Shown: positions 8,483 to 18,706, counted from the stretch's first letter. The stretch is DNA of 64,000 bases from Lutimaribacter_A marinistellae (GCF_042648365.1 NZ_JBHRXI010000001.1:186001-250000); one strand, 5' to 3'. Translations and numbers: made by a program. Notes: generated from the letters alone by a model not told the origin.

Positions 8483-9345
8483 CCCTTCGCAAACGCCTGT
8501 CCTTGGAATCGATCCTCGTCGCGCCCGGCGTTTATGACGGGCTGACCTCTGCGCTGGCGGCCGAGGCCGGGTTCGAGGCGCTTTATCTCTCTGGTGCCGC
8601 CGTCGCGTATACACGGCTCGGACGCCCCGACATCGGGCTGACCAGCGCGACCGAGATGGCCGACACGATGGCCTTGATTGCCGACCGGGTTGACCTGCCG
8701 GTCATCATCGATGCCGATACCGGTTTCGGCAACGCGCTCAACGCCCAACGCACGATGCGCATGTACGAGCGTGCAGGCGCCGCTGCCCTTCAGGTCGAGG
8801 ATCAGAGCTATCCCAAGCGATGTGGCCACCTTGCCGACAAGTCCCTGATCCCGACCGCCGAGATGTCGGGCAAGATCGCCGCAATGGCCGAAGCCCGCGC
8901 CTCTGACGAGACGCTGATCATTGCCCGCACCGACGCCATCGCCGTCGAGGGTATCGATGCCGCCTTCGCGCGGGCCGAGGCCTATATCTCGGCCGGCGCC
9001 GATGCGCTGTTCATCGAGGCGCCGCGTTCGGGCGACGAACTGAAACGGGTGTGCGACACGTTTGCCGGGCGCATTCCACTGCTCGCCAACATGGTCGAAG
9101 GAGGCGAAACGCCGATCTCCTCCGCCGCCGACCTTGAGGCGCTGGGTTTTTCCATCGTCATCTTTCCCGGCGGGATCGTGCGTGCTCTGGCCCACACGGC
9201 GCGGGACTACTATGCCAGCCTCAAGACCAACGGATCAAACCGGCCGTTCTCGGACCGAATGTTCGATTTCGGGGGCCTGAACGACGTGATCGGAACACCC
9301 GCCATGCTGGCCGAAGGCCGCAAGTGGGAAGGTGGCGATGGCTAA
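8479..9345 (+). CDS. Isocitrate lyase/PEP mutase-family carbon-carbon lyase
   Basis: 288-aa TIM-barrel enzyme. The Mg-binding DADTGFGNALNAQRT segment and the catalytic loop with the KRCGH signature (in DQSYPKRCGHLADK) are intact. RTDAIAVEGIDAAFARAEAY and EAPRSGDELKRV are also typical. Members with this loop include methylisocitrate lyase, 2,3-dimethylmalate lyase and oxaloacetate decarboxylase, all acting on 2-hydroxy-dicarboxylates. Together with a LeuCD-type hydratase encoded on the opposite arm, a lyase that cleaves an alkyl-malate to pyruvate (or another 2-oxoacid) and a carboxylate is plausible. The start overlaps the previous stop (ATGA). The exact substrate is inferred, not seen. Confidence 0.87.
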   Translation: MTLRKRLSLESILVAPGVYDGLTSALAAEAGFEALYLSGAAVAYTRLGRPDIGLTSATEMADTMALIADRVDLPVIIDADTGFGNALNAQRTMRMYERAGAAALQVEDQSYPKRCGHLADKSLIPTAEMSGKIAAMAEARASDETLIIARTDAIAVEGIDAAFARAEAYISAGADALFIEAPRSGDELKRVCDTFAGRIPLLANMVEGGETPISSAADLEALGFSIVIFPGGIVRALAHTARDYYASLKTNGSNRPFSDRMFDFGGLNDVIGTPAMLAEGRKWEGGDG

Positions 9346-10705
9346 GGTCGAACCCGCCCCGGACTCGTTCGATTTCAGCGTCGAAACCCTGATCGTCGGG
9401 GCTGGTGCCTGCGGCCTTGTCGCCGCGCTCGCCGCGAAAGAGGCCGGGCAAGAGGTCTTGGTGATCGAGGCCGACGCCGTCCCGCAGGGCTCTACTGCGC
9501 TGTCGGCAGGGCTAATCCCGGCGGCTGGCACGCGGTTTCAGGCCGAGGCCGGGATCGCGGACGACGCCGAGCGCTTTGCCGACGATATCCAGGCCAAGGC
9601 AAAGAACGAGAATGACAGGGCGCTGGTCGCCGCGCTTGCCAGCGGCTCGGGCCCGGCCGTCGAATGGCTGGCCGACAGGTATCACCTGCCCTTCTCGGTC
9701 GTGCATGATTTCGACTATCCCGGCCATTCCCGCCGCCGGATGCATGGGCTGCCATCGCGTTCCGGCCGCGAGTTGATCGACCGCCTGCGCAGCACGGCCG
9801 AAAGCGAAGGCATCGACATCATCTGCGAACGCCGCGTCGAGACGCTCTATCGCGACAATCGCCGGGTTCTCGGCGTCGCGATGCGACGGCCTGATGGTGG
9901 CATCGAAACCGTTGGCTGCGCCAAGCTGGTGCTCGCCTGCAACGGCTTTGGCGGAAACCGCGAGATGGTTTCGCGCCACATGCCGGACATCGCAGATGCC
10001 GTCTGGTTCGGGCATGATGGTAACCGCGGAGAGGCAATGATTTGGGGCGAGGCGCTTGGCGCGGCAACCCGGCACATGGGGGCCTACCAGGGTCACGGCA
10101 ACGTCGCCCAACCGCATGGCATCCTGATCACCTGGGCCGTCATCACCGAGGGCGGGATACAGGTCAACCAATCCGGCCATAGGTTCTGGGATGAAAGCCA
10201 GGGCTATTCCGAGGCTGCCCGGGCTGTCCTGGCCCAACCCGGTGGCGTGGCATGGTCGATCTTTGACGCCCGCATCGCCGGCATCGCCCGCCAGTTCGAA
10301 GATTTCCGACAGGCCGAGGCACAGGGCGCGATCCAGCAGGCCGATACGCCCGAAGCCCTCGCAGCCAAGCTGGGCCTGCCGGCCAAGGCGCTTGCGTCGG
10401 AATTGAAGGACCTGCCGCGCACCGGAACGGACTCCTTCGGTCGCAACTGGACCGGTCAGGCGCTTTCGCCCCCCTTTTGCGCCGTGAAGGTGACCGGCGC
10501 CCTGTTCCACACCCAAGGCGGGCTGGATACCGACACGCAAGGCCGGGTGCGCGATAGTGCCGGTCAGGTCTTTCCGAACCTCCTTGCCGCCGGTGGGGCC
10601 GCCTGCGGTGTCTCCGGGACGGGCGACAGCGGATACCTGTCGGGAAACGGGTTGCTGGCCGCAATCGTGTTGGGCCGCAGCGCTGGCATGTCACCAGTAC
10701 AGTGA
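9338..10705 (+). CDS. FAD-dependent fumarate reductase/dehydrogenase-like flavoprotein
   Basis: 455-aa flavoprotein of the fumarate reductase, tricarballylate dehydrogenase and 3-ketosteroid dehydrogenase superfamily. The Rossmann dinucleotide motif is TLIVGAGACGLVAALAAKEAG (from about residue 18). The substrate-domain signature FHTQGGLDTDTQGRV and the C-terminal FAD motif NLLAAGGAACGVSGTGDSGY are present, as is the mobile-cap start near HGLPSRSGRELIDRL. The ATG at 9338 lies 8 nt inside the lyase gene. As the last gene of the operon it probably introduces or removes a carbon-carbon double bond next to carboxylates, upstream of the hydratase step. Donor, acceptor and direction are not determinable from sequence. 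Confidence 0.85.
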   Translation: MAKVEPAPDSFDFSVETLIVGAGACGLVAALAAKEAGQEVLVIEADAVPQGSTALSAGLIPAAGTRFQAEAGIADDAERFADDIQAKAKNENDRALVAALASGSGPAVEWLADRYHLPFSVVHDFDYPGHSRRRMHGLPSRSGRELIDRLRSTAESEGIDIICERRVETLYRDNRRVLGVAMRRPDGGIETVGCAKLVLACNGFGGNREMVSRHMPDIADAVWFGHDGNRGEAMIWGEALGAATRHMGAYQGHGNVAQPHGILITWAVITEGGIQVNQSGHRFWDESQGYSEAARAVLAQPGGVAWSIFDARIAGIARQFEDFRQAEAQGAIQQADTPEALAAKLGLPAKALASELKDLPRTGTDSFGRNWTGQALSPPFCAVKVTGALFHTQGGLDTDTQGRVRDSAGQVFPNLLAAGGAACGVSGTGDSGYLSGNGLLAAIVLGRSAGMSPVQ

Positions 10706-10742
10706 CGATATCCTACTTGTCTCAGCGGGCTTTGTCCCGCTC

Positions 10743-12008
10743 TCAGGACACAGGGTTGAGGGGCGGCAAGCCGCTTCCACGCGCAGTCTGGCCACGGGAT
10801 ACGGCTCTTGCCGCATCCAGCGCGCTCGCAACTGCGCTCCATGCCGCAGGATCGTCTTGGGGCGCGGTGCCGTAGCGCGACTCACCCAGCCGCAGCATTG
10901 CCGCCTGAACCCCCGGGTCGCGTCGCGGATCCGGCCCGTCGACCCTCGCCGCCCAGACGTCGATTGCCGCAGGCAGACGGGCCATGTTCCGTGCCGAAAC
11001 CTCCTGTCGAAGCAGCTTGTAGGCATGATCCTCGGAAGCCAGATAATCGGCCCGGCGCTGCGCCCGCCATGCCGCAACCCGAGGCATCAACCACCGATAG
11101 AGAACCAAACCAACACCCAGCACCGCCAAGGCCAAAAGGATCATTGGCAAATGCGCCCGCCAATCGCGCACCTCTCCGTCAACGGCGGGTGGGCCTGAAA
11201 CCTCGATGGCGAACCCATCTACCGTGGCGGTTTCGACGGCGCCGGTCCGAAGGTTGTACCACTCGACCGAAACGCCCGGCACGTCACCGTTCCCGCCGCC
11301 CTTTGCCACGTATGTCACGCTTTCGACCCGCGTTCCGGACAACACGCCCCGTTCCTCGCTCTGCTCGACAACGGGGTCCTCGGGATAGGCCGAGACACTC
11401 GCGATCTGCGCAGTCTCCAGCAGGTCCGGCAGAAAGATCGGCGAGGTGCCGCGCACCCGCGCGGTCACGGTGCGGGTCACGCTGTCGCCGGGCGCCAATG
11501 CGTCAGGACTGCCCTCGACACTCTGTTCAAGCTCCAGCGCCTCGGCGGCGATGAACGGATCCAACCCCTCGGCACCGTCCGGCAACAAGCCCGTGAAACT
11601 CAACGGTTCGGTCTCCAGCGTCACCTGCACCGGGTCGCCGCTTTCCGGATCGGAATAGGTCACGACCACTTCTTGCGACGGGATCGAGAACTCACCCGGC
11701 ACCATCGGCGAAACCTCATAGCGACGGGTCACGCCCGACCATGTCTCTCCCCCGACCGACGCACTGGTCGGGCCGGTAGAGCGTTCCGGCAGACGCACCA
11801 TCAGGTTCGGGGCATCGAGGGTCGGCCAGACGGGCGGTTCAGGCAGAAAGGTCGGCACCAAAACCGTCATCCGCAATGTCAGCGACTGTCCGGGGATCGC
11901 CTCGGTTTCGTCGAACGTCACCTCCAGCACGGGATCGCTGCCACTGTCCTGCGCCCAAAGCGGACAGGCAAACACAAGGACTAGCACAATGCCAAGAATC
12001 CGCATCAT
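10743..12008 (-). CDS. batD: BatD-like protein (aerotolerance operon)
   Basis: 421-aa secreted, membrane-anchored protein and last gene of the moxR-bat operon. A signal peptide (MMRILGIVLVLVFACPLWA) is followed by three beta-sandwich-like segments. A transmembrane helix around residues 285-305 (LPMILLALAVLGVGLVLYRW) precedes a cytosolic tail of about 110 residues. This matches the BatD 'oxygen tolerance' architecture, though sequence in this family is loosely conserved. The start overlaps the batB stop (ATGA). The molecular function of Bat proteins is unsettled; envelope stress or aerotolerance is the family-level suggestion. A short AGCGGG/CCCGCT hairpin (about 10728-10745) lies between its stop and the convergent FAD gene. 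Confidence 0.8.
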   Translation of the reverse strand: MMRILGIVLVLVFACPLWAQDSGSDPVLEVTFDETEAIPGQSLTLRMTVLVPTFLPEPPVWPTLDAPNLMVRLPERSTGPTSASVGGETWSGVTRRYEVSPMVPGEFSIPSQEVVVTYSDPESGDPVQVTLETEPLSFTGLLPDGAEGLDPFIAAEALELEQSVEGSPDALAPGDSVTRTVTARVRGTSPIFLPDLLETAQIASVSAYPEDPVVEQSEERGVLSGTRVESVTYVAKGGGNGDVPGVSVEWYNLRTGAVETATVDGFAIEVSGPPAVDGEVRDWRAHLPMILLALAVLGVGLVLYRWLMPRVAAWRAQRRADYLASEDHAYKLLRQEVSARNMARLPAAIDVWAARVDGPDPRRDPGVQAAMLRLGESRYGTAPQDDPAAWSAVASALDAARAVSRGQTARGSGLPPLNPVS

Positions 12009-13558
12009 TCTTCCGCCCCGTCATCGGCCTCGGTCGCCGCAGCCGGGCCGCGCGCCTGTTCGATGGCAAAGCGCTGACGCAGGAAGTCGCCGGTTCGGGT
12101 ATCGACCGTCTGCATCCACTGGTCGGTCGTCATCAGGCCCATGCCCTCTTCTTGCGGGGCCTGCATCTCGGTGTCGGCACCCCGGTTCGCCTCGTTATCC
12201 AGAACCACCTCGTCGGCCCCGATCCCCGTCTCTTCGCCCGTGTCCGACTGCTCTCGCGCGGTTTCAACGTAATCGACGATCTCGCGCGACAGTTCGAGGT
12301 TCTCGGCGGCACCGGGATAATCCGGATCGCGCTCCAGTGTCGTTTCGAATGACCGTACACCGTCACGATAGGCGCGCGATTTCATCTGGGCCATCCCCTG
12401 GATGAAAGCGGCCTGTGCCGTCTCGACCCGGTCCAGAACCGTGACGGCCTCCTCATACTGGCCATCGCGGTACAATGCATATCCGCGCCACAGCGGATCG
12501 ACGAACAACTCGGCCGCGCGCGCGTATTCGCGCCGTTCGAACGCCAACCGGCCCTGTTGATCGGGCGTCAGGAACCAGTCGATCACACCTGCGCTGGCAG
12601 GCTGCGGCAGGCCCGACCCCAGCATCAGGCCCGCGATTGCGACCCACCGCATGGTCCAGCCGCGCCGGAACCACAACAGGGCCAACAGGGCCAGCGGCCA
12701 GGCCAGCAGATACCCACGATCCAGCCACGGCTGGTCGGAATTCTCGAGCATCGCGCGCCGAAAGGCAGCGTCGAGCATCTGGTTTATTTGGCGGATGTCG
12801 CCCTCGTCCGGCGTTACCCGGATGACCGGAACGCTCAATGCGTCCAGACCGCGATCGGCGACACCGCCGGGGAGCATTGCCAGCACCGTGACCAGCGGCC
12901 CGCCCGACGCCGAAAGCGCGGCCGCGTCAGCCGGATCGACGGAATCGGCCACGAACAGAACCCCACCCGGAACTTCCTCGCGCGACAGGATGTCGGTGGC
13001 AAGCGCCAGCGCCTCTGCCGCCACCTCGCCATCCTCGGGCATCACGTCGGGCGTCAAACCGGACAGGTAGGGCGTCATCACACCGGGATCATCGGTCATT
13101 GGAACAACCCTATGCGCGCTGCCGGCATAGGCGATCAAGGCGGTACGCGCCCCCGCCCTCAGGGTCAGCAGGTCGCGGATTTTTTGCTTGCCACGCTCCA
13201 GCCGGGACGGGGCGATATCCGTCTCTTCCATCTGCGTCGTGACCTCGAGCGCGATCACAAGCGGTGCCGATTGTGCCACGAACGGATCGGGCATGCGGGA
13301 CCATGTCGGCCCGGCGGCCCCAAGCGCTGCCAGCACCAGCGCCACCGCTACCCCGTCAATCGGTTGCACCCGGCTCCGGGCGCTCTTGCCGACAGTCAAA
13401 GCCTCCCGCAGATGCGGTGCGATCTGGTCGACCGATGGATCCCGGCTGACCCGGAGGCTGCGAACACGCCACCACAACAGGGCAACAATTGGCAACAGGG
13501 CCAGCCACCATGGCCGCAGAAAGTGGAACGCCTCCAGAAACAGCTCAAGACCGCTCAT
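12005..13558 (-). CDS. batB: BatB/BatC-like membrane protein: vWA-like domain plus TPR region
   Basis: 517-aa fusion of the BatB (von Willebrand factor A) and BatC (tetratricopeptide) parts. Membrane helices flank the vWA-like domain (WWLALLPIVALLWWRVRSL, GVAVALVLAALGAAG, YLLAWPLALLALLWF). From about residue 340, helical TPR-like units run through RLAFERREYARAAELF and YALYRDGQYEEAVTVLDRV to a charged acidic tail. The metal-site start that normally reads D-x-S-x-S reads LEVTTQMEE here, so a canonical MIDAS is absent, unlike in the neighbouring BatA. The gene overlaps batA and batD by four bases each, so the complex is probably made together. Confidence 0.83.
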   Translation of the reverse strand: MSGLELFLEAFHFLRPWWLALLPIVALLWWRVRSLRVSRDPSVDQIAPHLREALTVGKSARSRVQPIDGVAVALVLAALGAAGPTWSRMPDPFVAQSAPLVIALEVTTQMEETDIAPSRLERGKQKIRDLLTLRAGARTALIAYAGSAHRVVPMTDDPGVMTPYLSGLTPDVMPEDGEVAAEALALATDILSREEVPGGVLFVADSVDPADAAALSASGGPLVTVLAMLPGGVADRGLDALSVPVIRVTPDEGDIRQINQMLDAAFRRAMLENSDQPWLDRGYLLAWPLALLALLWFRRGWTMRWVAIAGLMLGSGLPQPASAGVIDWFLTPDQQGRLAFERREYARAAELFVDPLWRGYALYRDGQYEEAVTVLDRVETAQAAFIQGMAQMKSRAYRDGVRSFETTLERDPDYPGAAENLELSREIVDYVETAREQSDTGEETGIGADEVVLDNEANRGADTEMQAPQEEGMGLMTTDQWMQTVDTRTGDFLRQRFAIEQARGPAAATEADDGAEE

Positions 13559-14538
13559 GCCAACGCCTTTCGCCTGCTTCCGAAATGCAGGATGGCAACG
13601 GCCACGAGGCCAACAAGCGCCACCGCGGCCAATGGAATCCAGGCCAACGACAGGCGCGGCCGATAGGACAGCGTCTCGACTTCGCGCGGGGCCAGATCGT
13701 CGATACGGGCATAGGCGGCTTCCAGAGCCTTGGCATCGGTCGCGTAAAAGAATTCTCCCCCCGTGCGCGATGCGATCGCCTCCAGCGTGACAAGATCGAC
13801 CCGGTCCTCGCCCTGCGCATTGGGATCGCCCACACCGATGGTAAAGATCTCGACCTGCTGATCTGCCGCGATTTCGGCGGCGTTGACCGGGCTCATGCGG
13901 CTGGCCGTATCGGCCCCGTCCGACAGCAGGATCAGCAACCGGCTTTCGATCTCGCTGGTCTCGAAGGTCCGGATCGCAAGCCCGATGGCATCGCCCAAAG
14001 CGGTGTGCGGTCCGGCCATTCCCACCTCGGTGCTGTCGAGCAATTCGATGATCGTCGGCAGATCCTCGGTCAACGGGGCCTGAACATAGGCCTTTGAGCC
14101 AAAAACGATCAGCGCCATCCGATCACCCTCGCGCGCCTCGACGAATGTGCGCACCACCTCGCGCACACCGGCAAGGCGCTGCATACGCTCGCCTTCGGGC
14201 GTCTCGAAATCGCGCGCGTCCATCGAGCCCGAGATGTCGATGGCCAGCACCACATCCCGCGCGGCCTTGGTGATTTCGACCGGCTCGCCAACCCGCTCGG
14301 GCCGCGCCAGCGCAAGGACGATCAGACACCATGCAAGGATGCCGAAAGCGCGCTGCAGCCGCGTCCTTGCCAGAACGACAGAGCCGGGGCCGGGCTCCTC
14401 TCCGGCGGCGTCGGCAACCTGGCGAAAGAACGGAACGCGCAAGGCCGGCACCCGCTCACGATGCGGCGGGAAAAAGCGCCAGATCAGCAGCGGCAAAGGC
14501 AGCAACAAAAGCGCCCAGGGAAAGCCCAGCGATATCAT
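13555..14538 (-). CDS. batA: BatA-like vWA domain membrane protein
   Basis: 327-aa membrane protein. N-terminal helix PWALLLLPLPLLIWRFF, a second helix FGILAWCLIVLALA, then a full vWA domain with an intact MIDAS start VVLAIDISGSMDARDF, the second site with GPHTALGDAIGLAIR, and LLILLSDGADT. A C-terminal helix (LAWIPLAAVALVGLVAVAIL) re-enters the membrane. The layout is that of BatA, which in known operons pairs with a MoxR ATPase and a DUF58 protein. The start overlaps the DUF4381 stop by four bases. The intact MIDAS makes this the likely metal-dependent protein-binding subunit. Confidence 0.88.
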   Translation of the reverse strand: MISLGFPWALLLLPLPLLIWRFFPPHRERVPALRVPFFRQVADAAGEEPGPGSVVLARTRLQRAFGILAWCLIVLALARPERVGEPVEITKAARDVVLAIDISGSMDARDFETPEGERMQRLAGVREVVRTFVEAREGDRMALIVFGSKAYVQAPLTEDLPTIIELLDSTEVGMAGPHTALGDAIGLAIRTFETSEIESRLLILLSDGADTASRMSPVNAAEIAADQQVEIFTIGVGDPNAQGEDRVDLVTLEAIASRTGGEFFYATDAKALEAAYARIDDLAPREVETLSYRPRLSLAWIPLAAVALVGLVAVAILHFGSRRKALA

Positions 14539-15017
14539 CGCCCGCCCCCCGCATCATGTTGCCGAATCCACCGCGCGGCCATCTCCGTCAATTCGGGCAT
14601 GGCCGTCGTTCCGCCGCGATAGACCGCCGCCTCCATCGCTTGACCGGGTCCCGCGGCGAACCCTTCCTTTCCGCCGGTCCTGTCGAGAAAACGCAACCAG
14701 GCCTCTCCTGTGAGGCTTGCAACCTCCTCGCGGGGCCAGGCTGCAAGGGCGGTCCTCCGCAGCACCGCCGCGATGACAGCGGGATCGTCACCCGCCGCGC
14801 CAAGCTCGGCCAGCGCCGCGCGGCGATAGGCATTGGCGCGCCATCGGCGCACAAAGCGTAGCACCAGCCACAGCAGCCCCAGAAGGACAAGCACCGCCAG
14901 AACCGCCCAGCCCGCCGTCTGCGGCGTCATCGCCACGGCTTCGGGCACCGGCGGTTCGACAAGACCGTCAAGCAGGTCGATCAGGTTCAGGGCCTGCGGG
15001 GTGTCCTCCTCGTTCAT
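14535..15017 (-). CDS. DUF4381 family membrane protein
   Basis: 160-aa protein with one strong transmembrane helix (TAGWAVLAVLVLLGLLWLVLRFV, about residues 35-57). A cytosolic helical domain follows (YRRAALAELGAAGDDPAVIAAVLRRTALAAWPREEVASLTGEAWLRFLD). This is the DUF4381 pattern found between DUF58 and batA genes in proteobacterial moxR operons. ATG at 15017 is selected because it overlaps the DUF58 stop (ATGA) and the upstream extension has no family character. No enzymatic motif is visible; it is probably a small subunit of the Bat assembly. Confidence 0.82.
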   Translation of the reverse strand: MNEEDTPQALNLIDLLDGLVEPPVPEAVAMTPQTAGWAVLAVLVLLGLLWLVLRFVRRWRANAYRRAALAELGAAGDDPAVIAAVLRRTALAAWPREEVASLTGEAWLRFLDRTGGKEGFAAGPGQAMEAAVYRGGTTAMPELTEMAARWIRQHDAGGGR

Positions 15018-15994
15018 CGTGGACCAAGCCCCATCAGGCGGCGCATCTGCGGCAAGGTCTCCTCGGCCGCCGAAAGCGGCAGAACCGGCACCCCGAACCG
15101 CCGCTGCCAATCGATGATGGCAGCCAACCGGCCCTGCGCCATGTCGCGCAATCCTCCATGCGCGGTGCGGTCCGACGTATCGACCTCGACCTGCAATTCA
15201 CCGTCCGAGGCCACGAATTTCAGTCCGCCAGGAATGTCTTCGGCAAAAGGATCGGCAACCAGCCCCAGTATCAGATCGTTGCGCCGTGCCAGCCCTGACA
15301 CGAGGTTTTCGGTCTCGGCATCGACCATGTCGAAATCGCTGAGCACAATGACCAGGTGATCGCGCGGCGCGATCCGCGCCACCTTGCGTAGCACCTGCGT
15401 CAGCGCCACGGGTTGAACCGTTGGCGCATCGGCGCGCAAGTCGCCATTGGCCCCAGCAAGCACAGTCAGGAACCGGTTGAGGGAGGCGCGACTGCGTTGC
15501 GGGCGGCACTCCACGATGCCGCTATCGGTAAAGACGATGCCACCCACCCGATCCCCTTGCTCGAGAATGCGAAAGGCCGCAAGGGCCGCGGCCTCTGCCG
15601 CCGTCACCGACTTCATGTTAAGTTGCGACCCGAAAAACATCGACATTCGCTGGTCGACCACGATCAACGCGGGCCGGTCGCGTTCCTCGGTCATCACGCG
15701 CACATGCGGCTCGCCGGTGCGCGCGGTCACCTTCCAGTCGATCGCTCGAATATCGTCGCCGGGCAGGTAATTCCGCAATTCTTCGAAATTCAGTCCCCGC
15801 CCGCGCAGGCGCGACGCGTGCCTACCGTTCAGGACAGAACGCGCAGGCTGCCGCGGCAGAAAGCTCAGGCTGCGCGCACGCCCCTCGAGCGCGCGCAGAT
15901 GGGCCAGCGTGACATTGATCCGCATGTCCGCATCGGCGGTCGGCCGCGTGCGTGGCGCCGTGCCCGTCCTGATCCGTGCCGCATGATCCCGCAT
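15014..15994 (-). CDS. DUF58 domain protein of the moxR-bat operon
   Basis: 326-aa cytosolic protein. The DUF58 hallmark FEELRNYLPGDDIRAIDWKVTARTGEPHVR is at about residues 71-100. The vWA-like strand ALIVVDQRMSMFFG and LVIVLSDFDM follow. DUF58 proteins act with MoxR ATPases and vWA partners in poorly defined chaperone-like assemblies. A GAGGGGGG ribosome site precedes the ATG at 15994, and only 10 nt separate it from moxR, so it belongs to the same transcript. An in-frame internal ATG (ADADMRINV) could give a protein 23 residues shorter. Confidence 0.88.
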   Translation of the reverse strand: MRDHAARIRTGTAPRTRPTADADMRINVTLAHLRALEGRARSLSFLPRQPARSVLNGRHASRLRGRGLNFEELRNYLPGDDIRAIDWKVTARTGEPHVRVMTEERDRPALIVVDQRMSMFFGSQLNMKSVTAAEAAALAAFRILEQGDRVGGIVFTDSGIVECRPQRSRASLNRFLTVLAGANGDLRADAPTVQPVALTQVLRKVARIAPRDHLVIVLSDFDMVDAETENLVSGLARRNDLILGLVADPFAEDIPGGLKFVASDGELQVEVDTSDRTAHGGLRDMAQGRLAAIIDWQRRFGVPVLPLSAAEETLPQMRRLMGLGPR

Positions 15995-16004
15995 GACGCC
16001 CCCC

Positions 16005-17012
<1,008 letters not shown>

Positions 17013-17118
17013 GTCACCATTGACCCTTTCGTCGGACCGCGGATATCCGACCGCGAGTCGGCACTGCCGCTGTCAGGCTTGCCCACAAGCGCCGCGCGAT
17101 CAACCTTTTTGATCTTTT

Positions 17119-18618
17119 CTACCATCGGGCGAGCAACCGGTCGATTGGCGCGTGATCATCGGTCAGGACCCGCGGCCGCAACCGGCCCATCAACTGGTCC
17201 ACGAACGCGTCGGCCAACGGGGCGAACTGCGTGGGCTCGGGCGCGTCCGCCATCAGCGAGGCGACAGGTGTCGGCCCGTCGCCCGCGGCCAGCACAAAGA
17301 CCCGCTGCGCGCCGGGCACCGGCGCTGTGGCCTCTGTCCATATCTCGACACTGGGGAAAACGGCCTGCAGACCTGCCGCGATTGCCGCAAGCGCCTGCAT
17401 CCGATCAGGATAGTCGATCACGTTCATCACGAAAAGGCCACCCGGTTCCAACCTTGCGCGGACAAGCTCAAAGAACTCCCGCGACACCAAATGGGCAGGT
17501 ACGGCAATGTCGCCGAACGCATCGCCCACGATCACGTCATACCGCGCCTCGGGCCGCCGCAAGAGCGCCGCGCGCGCGTCTTCGTGCAACACGGTGACAC
17601 CCTCTGGGTCGAACCAGAAGGACTCGCGCGCTATTTCGGTCACGGCCGGGTCTATCTCGGCCACGGTGAGCGGCCCGATCCCGCGATCCGCCCAGGCGCG
17701 CGGCACGGAATAGCTGCCACCACCGATGAAAAAGGCCGAAAACGGCCCATCCCCCATGCGCACACGGGCGATCGCGTCGATCATCGCGGTGAACTCAGTG
17801 AACATCACGCGCGGCAGGTCACGCGCCGATGCGCCATGGCTGAGGTGGTCCAGAACCAACAGGTTGACCGGGCGCGCCGGGTCCGAGGCGACGTCGATGA
17901 CCCGAATGCAGAAATAGGCGCTTTCCCGCGTACAAGGACCCGGCCTCGCAAGCGAGAGCCCCACCAACCCGAGCGCCGCAACGCAAAGCGCTACCGCGCC
18001 CGCCCGCCGCAAGGCCCCTGCCATGATCAGAAACAGCACCGCCGCAAGCACGTAGATCACCGTCACCAGTGCCAGTGTCCACGCGCTGCCCAACCACGGG
18101 ATGAACACGAAACCGGCAAGCAATGTGCCGGCGATGGCCCCCACGGCGCCCGCAGCGAACATCGCGCCCAGCGCCCGGCCCGAACGCTCGCTATCCCTCG
18201 ACACAGCGATCTGTGCCAGTACCGGGGCAGGTACGCCGGCAAACAGCGAAGGCAGAAAGAACACCGCCGTCGTCAGCGCGACGATGGCCGCCACCGGTTG
18301 GGCCACGACGTTCATCACCGGCCCTGCCACCGCCTGCAACAGAACCAGCGCGCCGCCCGTGCTCAACGCCGCCGCGCCCATGATCCACCCGGTCAGGCGC
18401 AACGCCCGGTCGGGCGTGCCATCCGCGATCCGCCCGCCCCACCAATGCCCGGCTGAAAACCCGGCCAGAACAACCGCGATCACCGATGTCCATGTGTAAA
18501 GCGACATGCCGACATAGGGCGCCAGCATGCGCCCCGCGACGATCTCCACTACGAGGCTGACAGCCGATACCGCCGCCTGCAGAGCAACAAGAAGGGAAAG
18601 CGGGGCCGCATTGCGCAT
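17119..18618 (-). CDS. Membrane-fused spermidine synthase-like protein
   Basis: 499-aa protein. Residues 1 to about 225 contain roughly seven transmembrane helices (LLVALQAAVSAVSLVVEIVAGRMLAPYVG, then ASVIAVVLAGFSAGHWWGGRIAD-like repeats). Residues about 260-480 form a methyltransferase/spermidine-synthase fold with FFIGGGSYSVPRAW, VAEIDPAVTEIARESFWF, HEDARAAL and DVIVGDAFGD. Such 'fused MFS/spermidine synthase' proteins are widespread, but their polyamine activity is rarely proven. ATG at 18618 (MRNAAPLSLL) is chosen because it puts the first helix directly at the N-terminus. Upstream it faces a PNPOx-fold gene with an 88-bp divergent gap. Confidence 0.82.
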   Translation of the reverse strand: MRNAAPLSLLVALQAAVSAVSLVVEIVAGRMLAPYVGMSLYTWTSVIAVVLAGFSAGHWWGGRIADGTPDRALRLTGWIMGAAALSTGGALVLLQAVAGPVMNVVAQPVAAIVALTTAVFFLPSLFAGVPAPVLAQIAVSRDSERSGRALGAMFAAGAVGAIAGTLLAGFVFIPWLGSAWTLALVTVIYVLAAVLFLIMAGALRRAGAVALCVAALGLVGLSLARPGPCTRESAYFCIRVIDVASDPARPVNLLVLDHLSHGASARDLPRVMFTEFTAMIDAIARVRMGDGPFSAFFIGGGSYSVPRAWADRGIGPLTVAEIDPAVTEIARESFWFDPEGVTVLHEDARAALLRRPEARYDVIVGDAFGDIAVPAHLVSREFFELVRARLEPGGLFVMNVIDYPDRMQALAAIAAGLQAVFPSVEIWTEATAPVPGAQRVFVLAAGDGPTPVASLMADAPEPTQFAPLADAFVDQLMGRLRPRVLTDDHAPIDRLLARW

Positions 18619-18706
18619 CGGGAAACCTCGAGGGAACGATCCGCGCCCATCCTTGCCGGGACGTGACGATTGGCGCAAGTTCCCCCTCAGACCGACAGGA
18701 GCCGCC

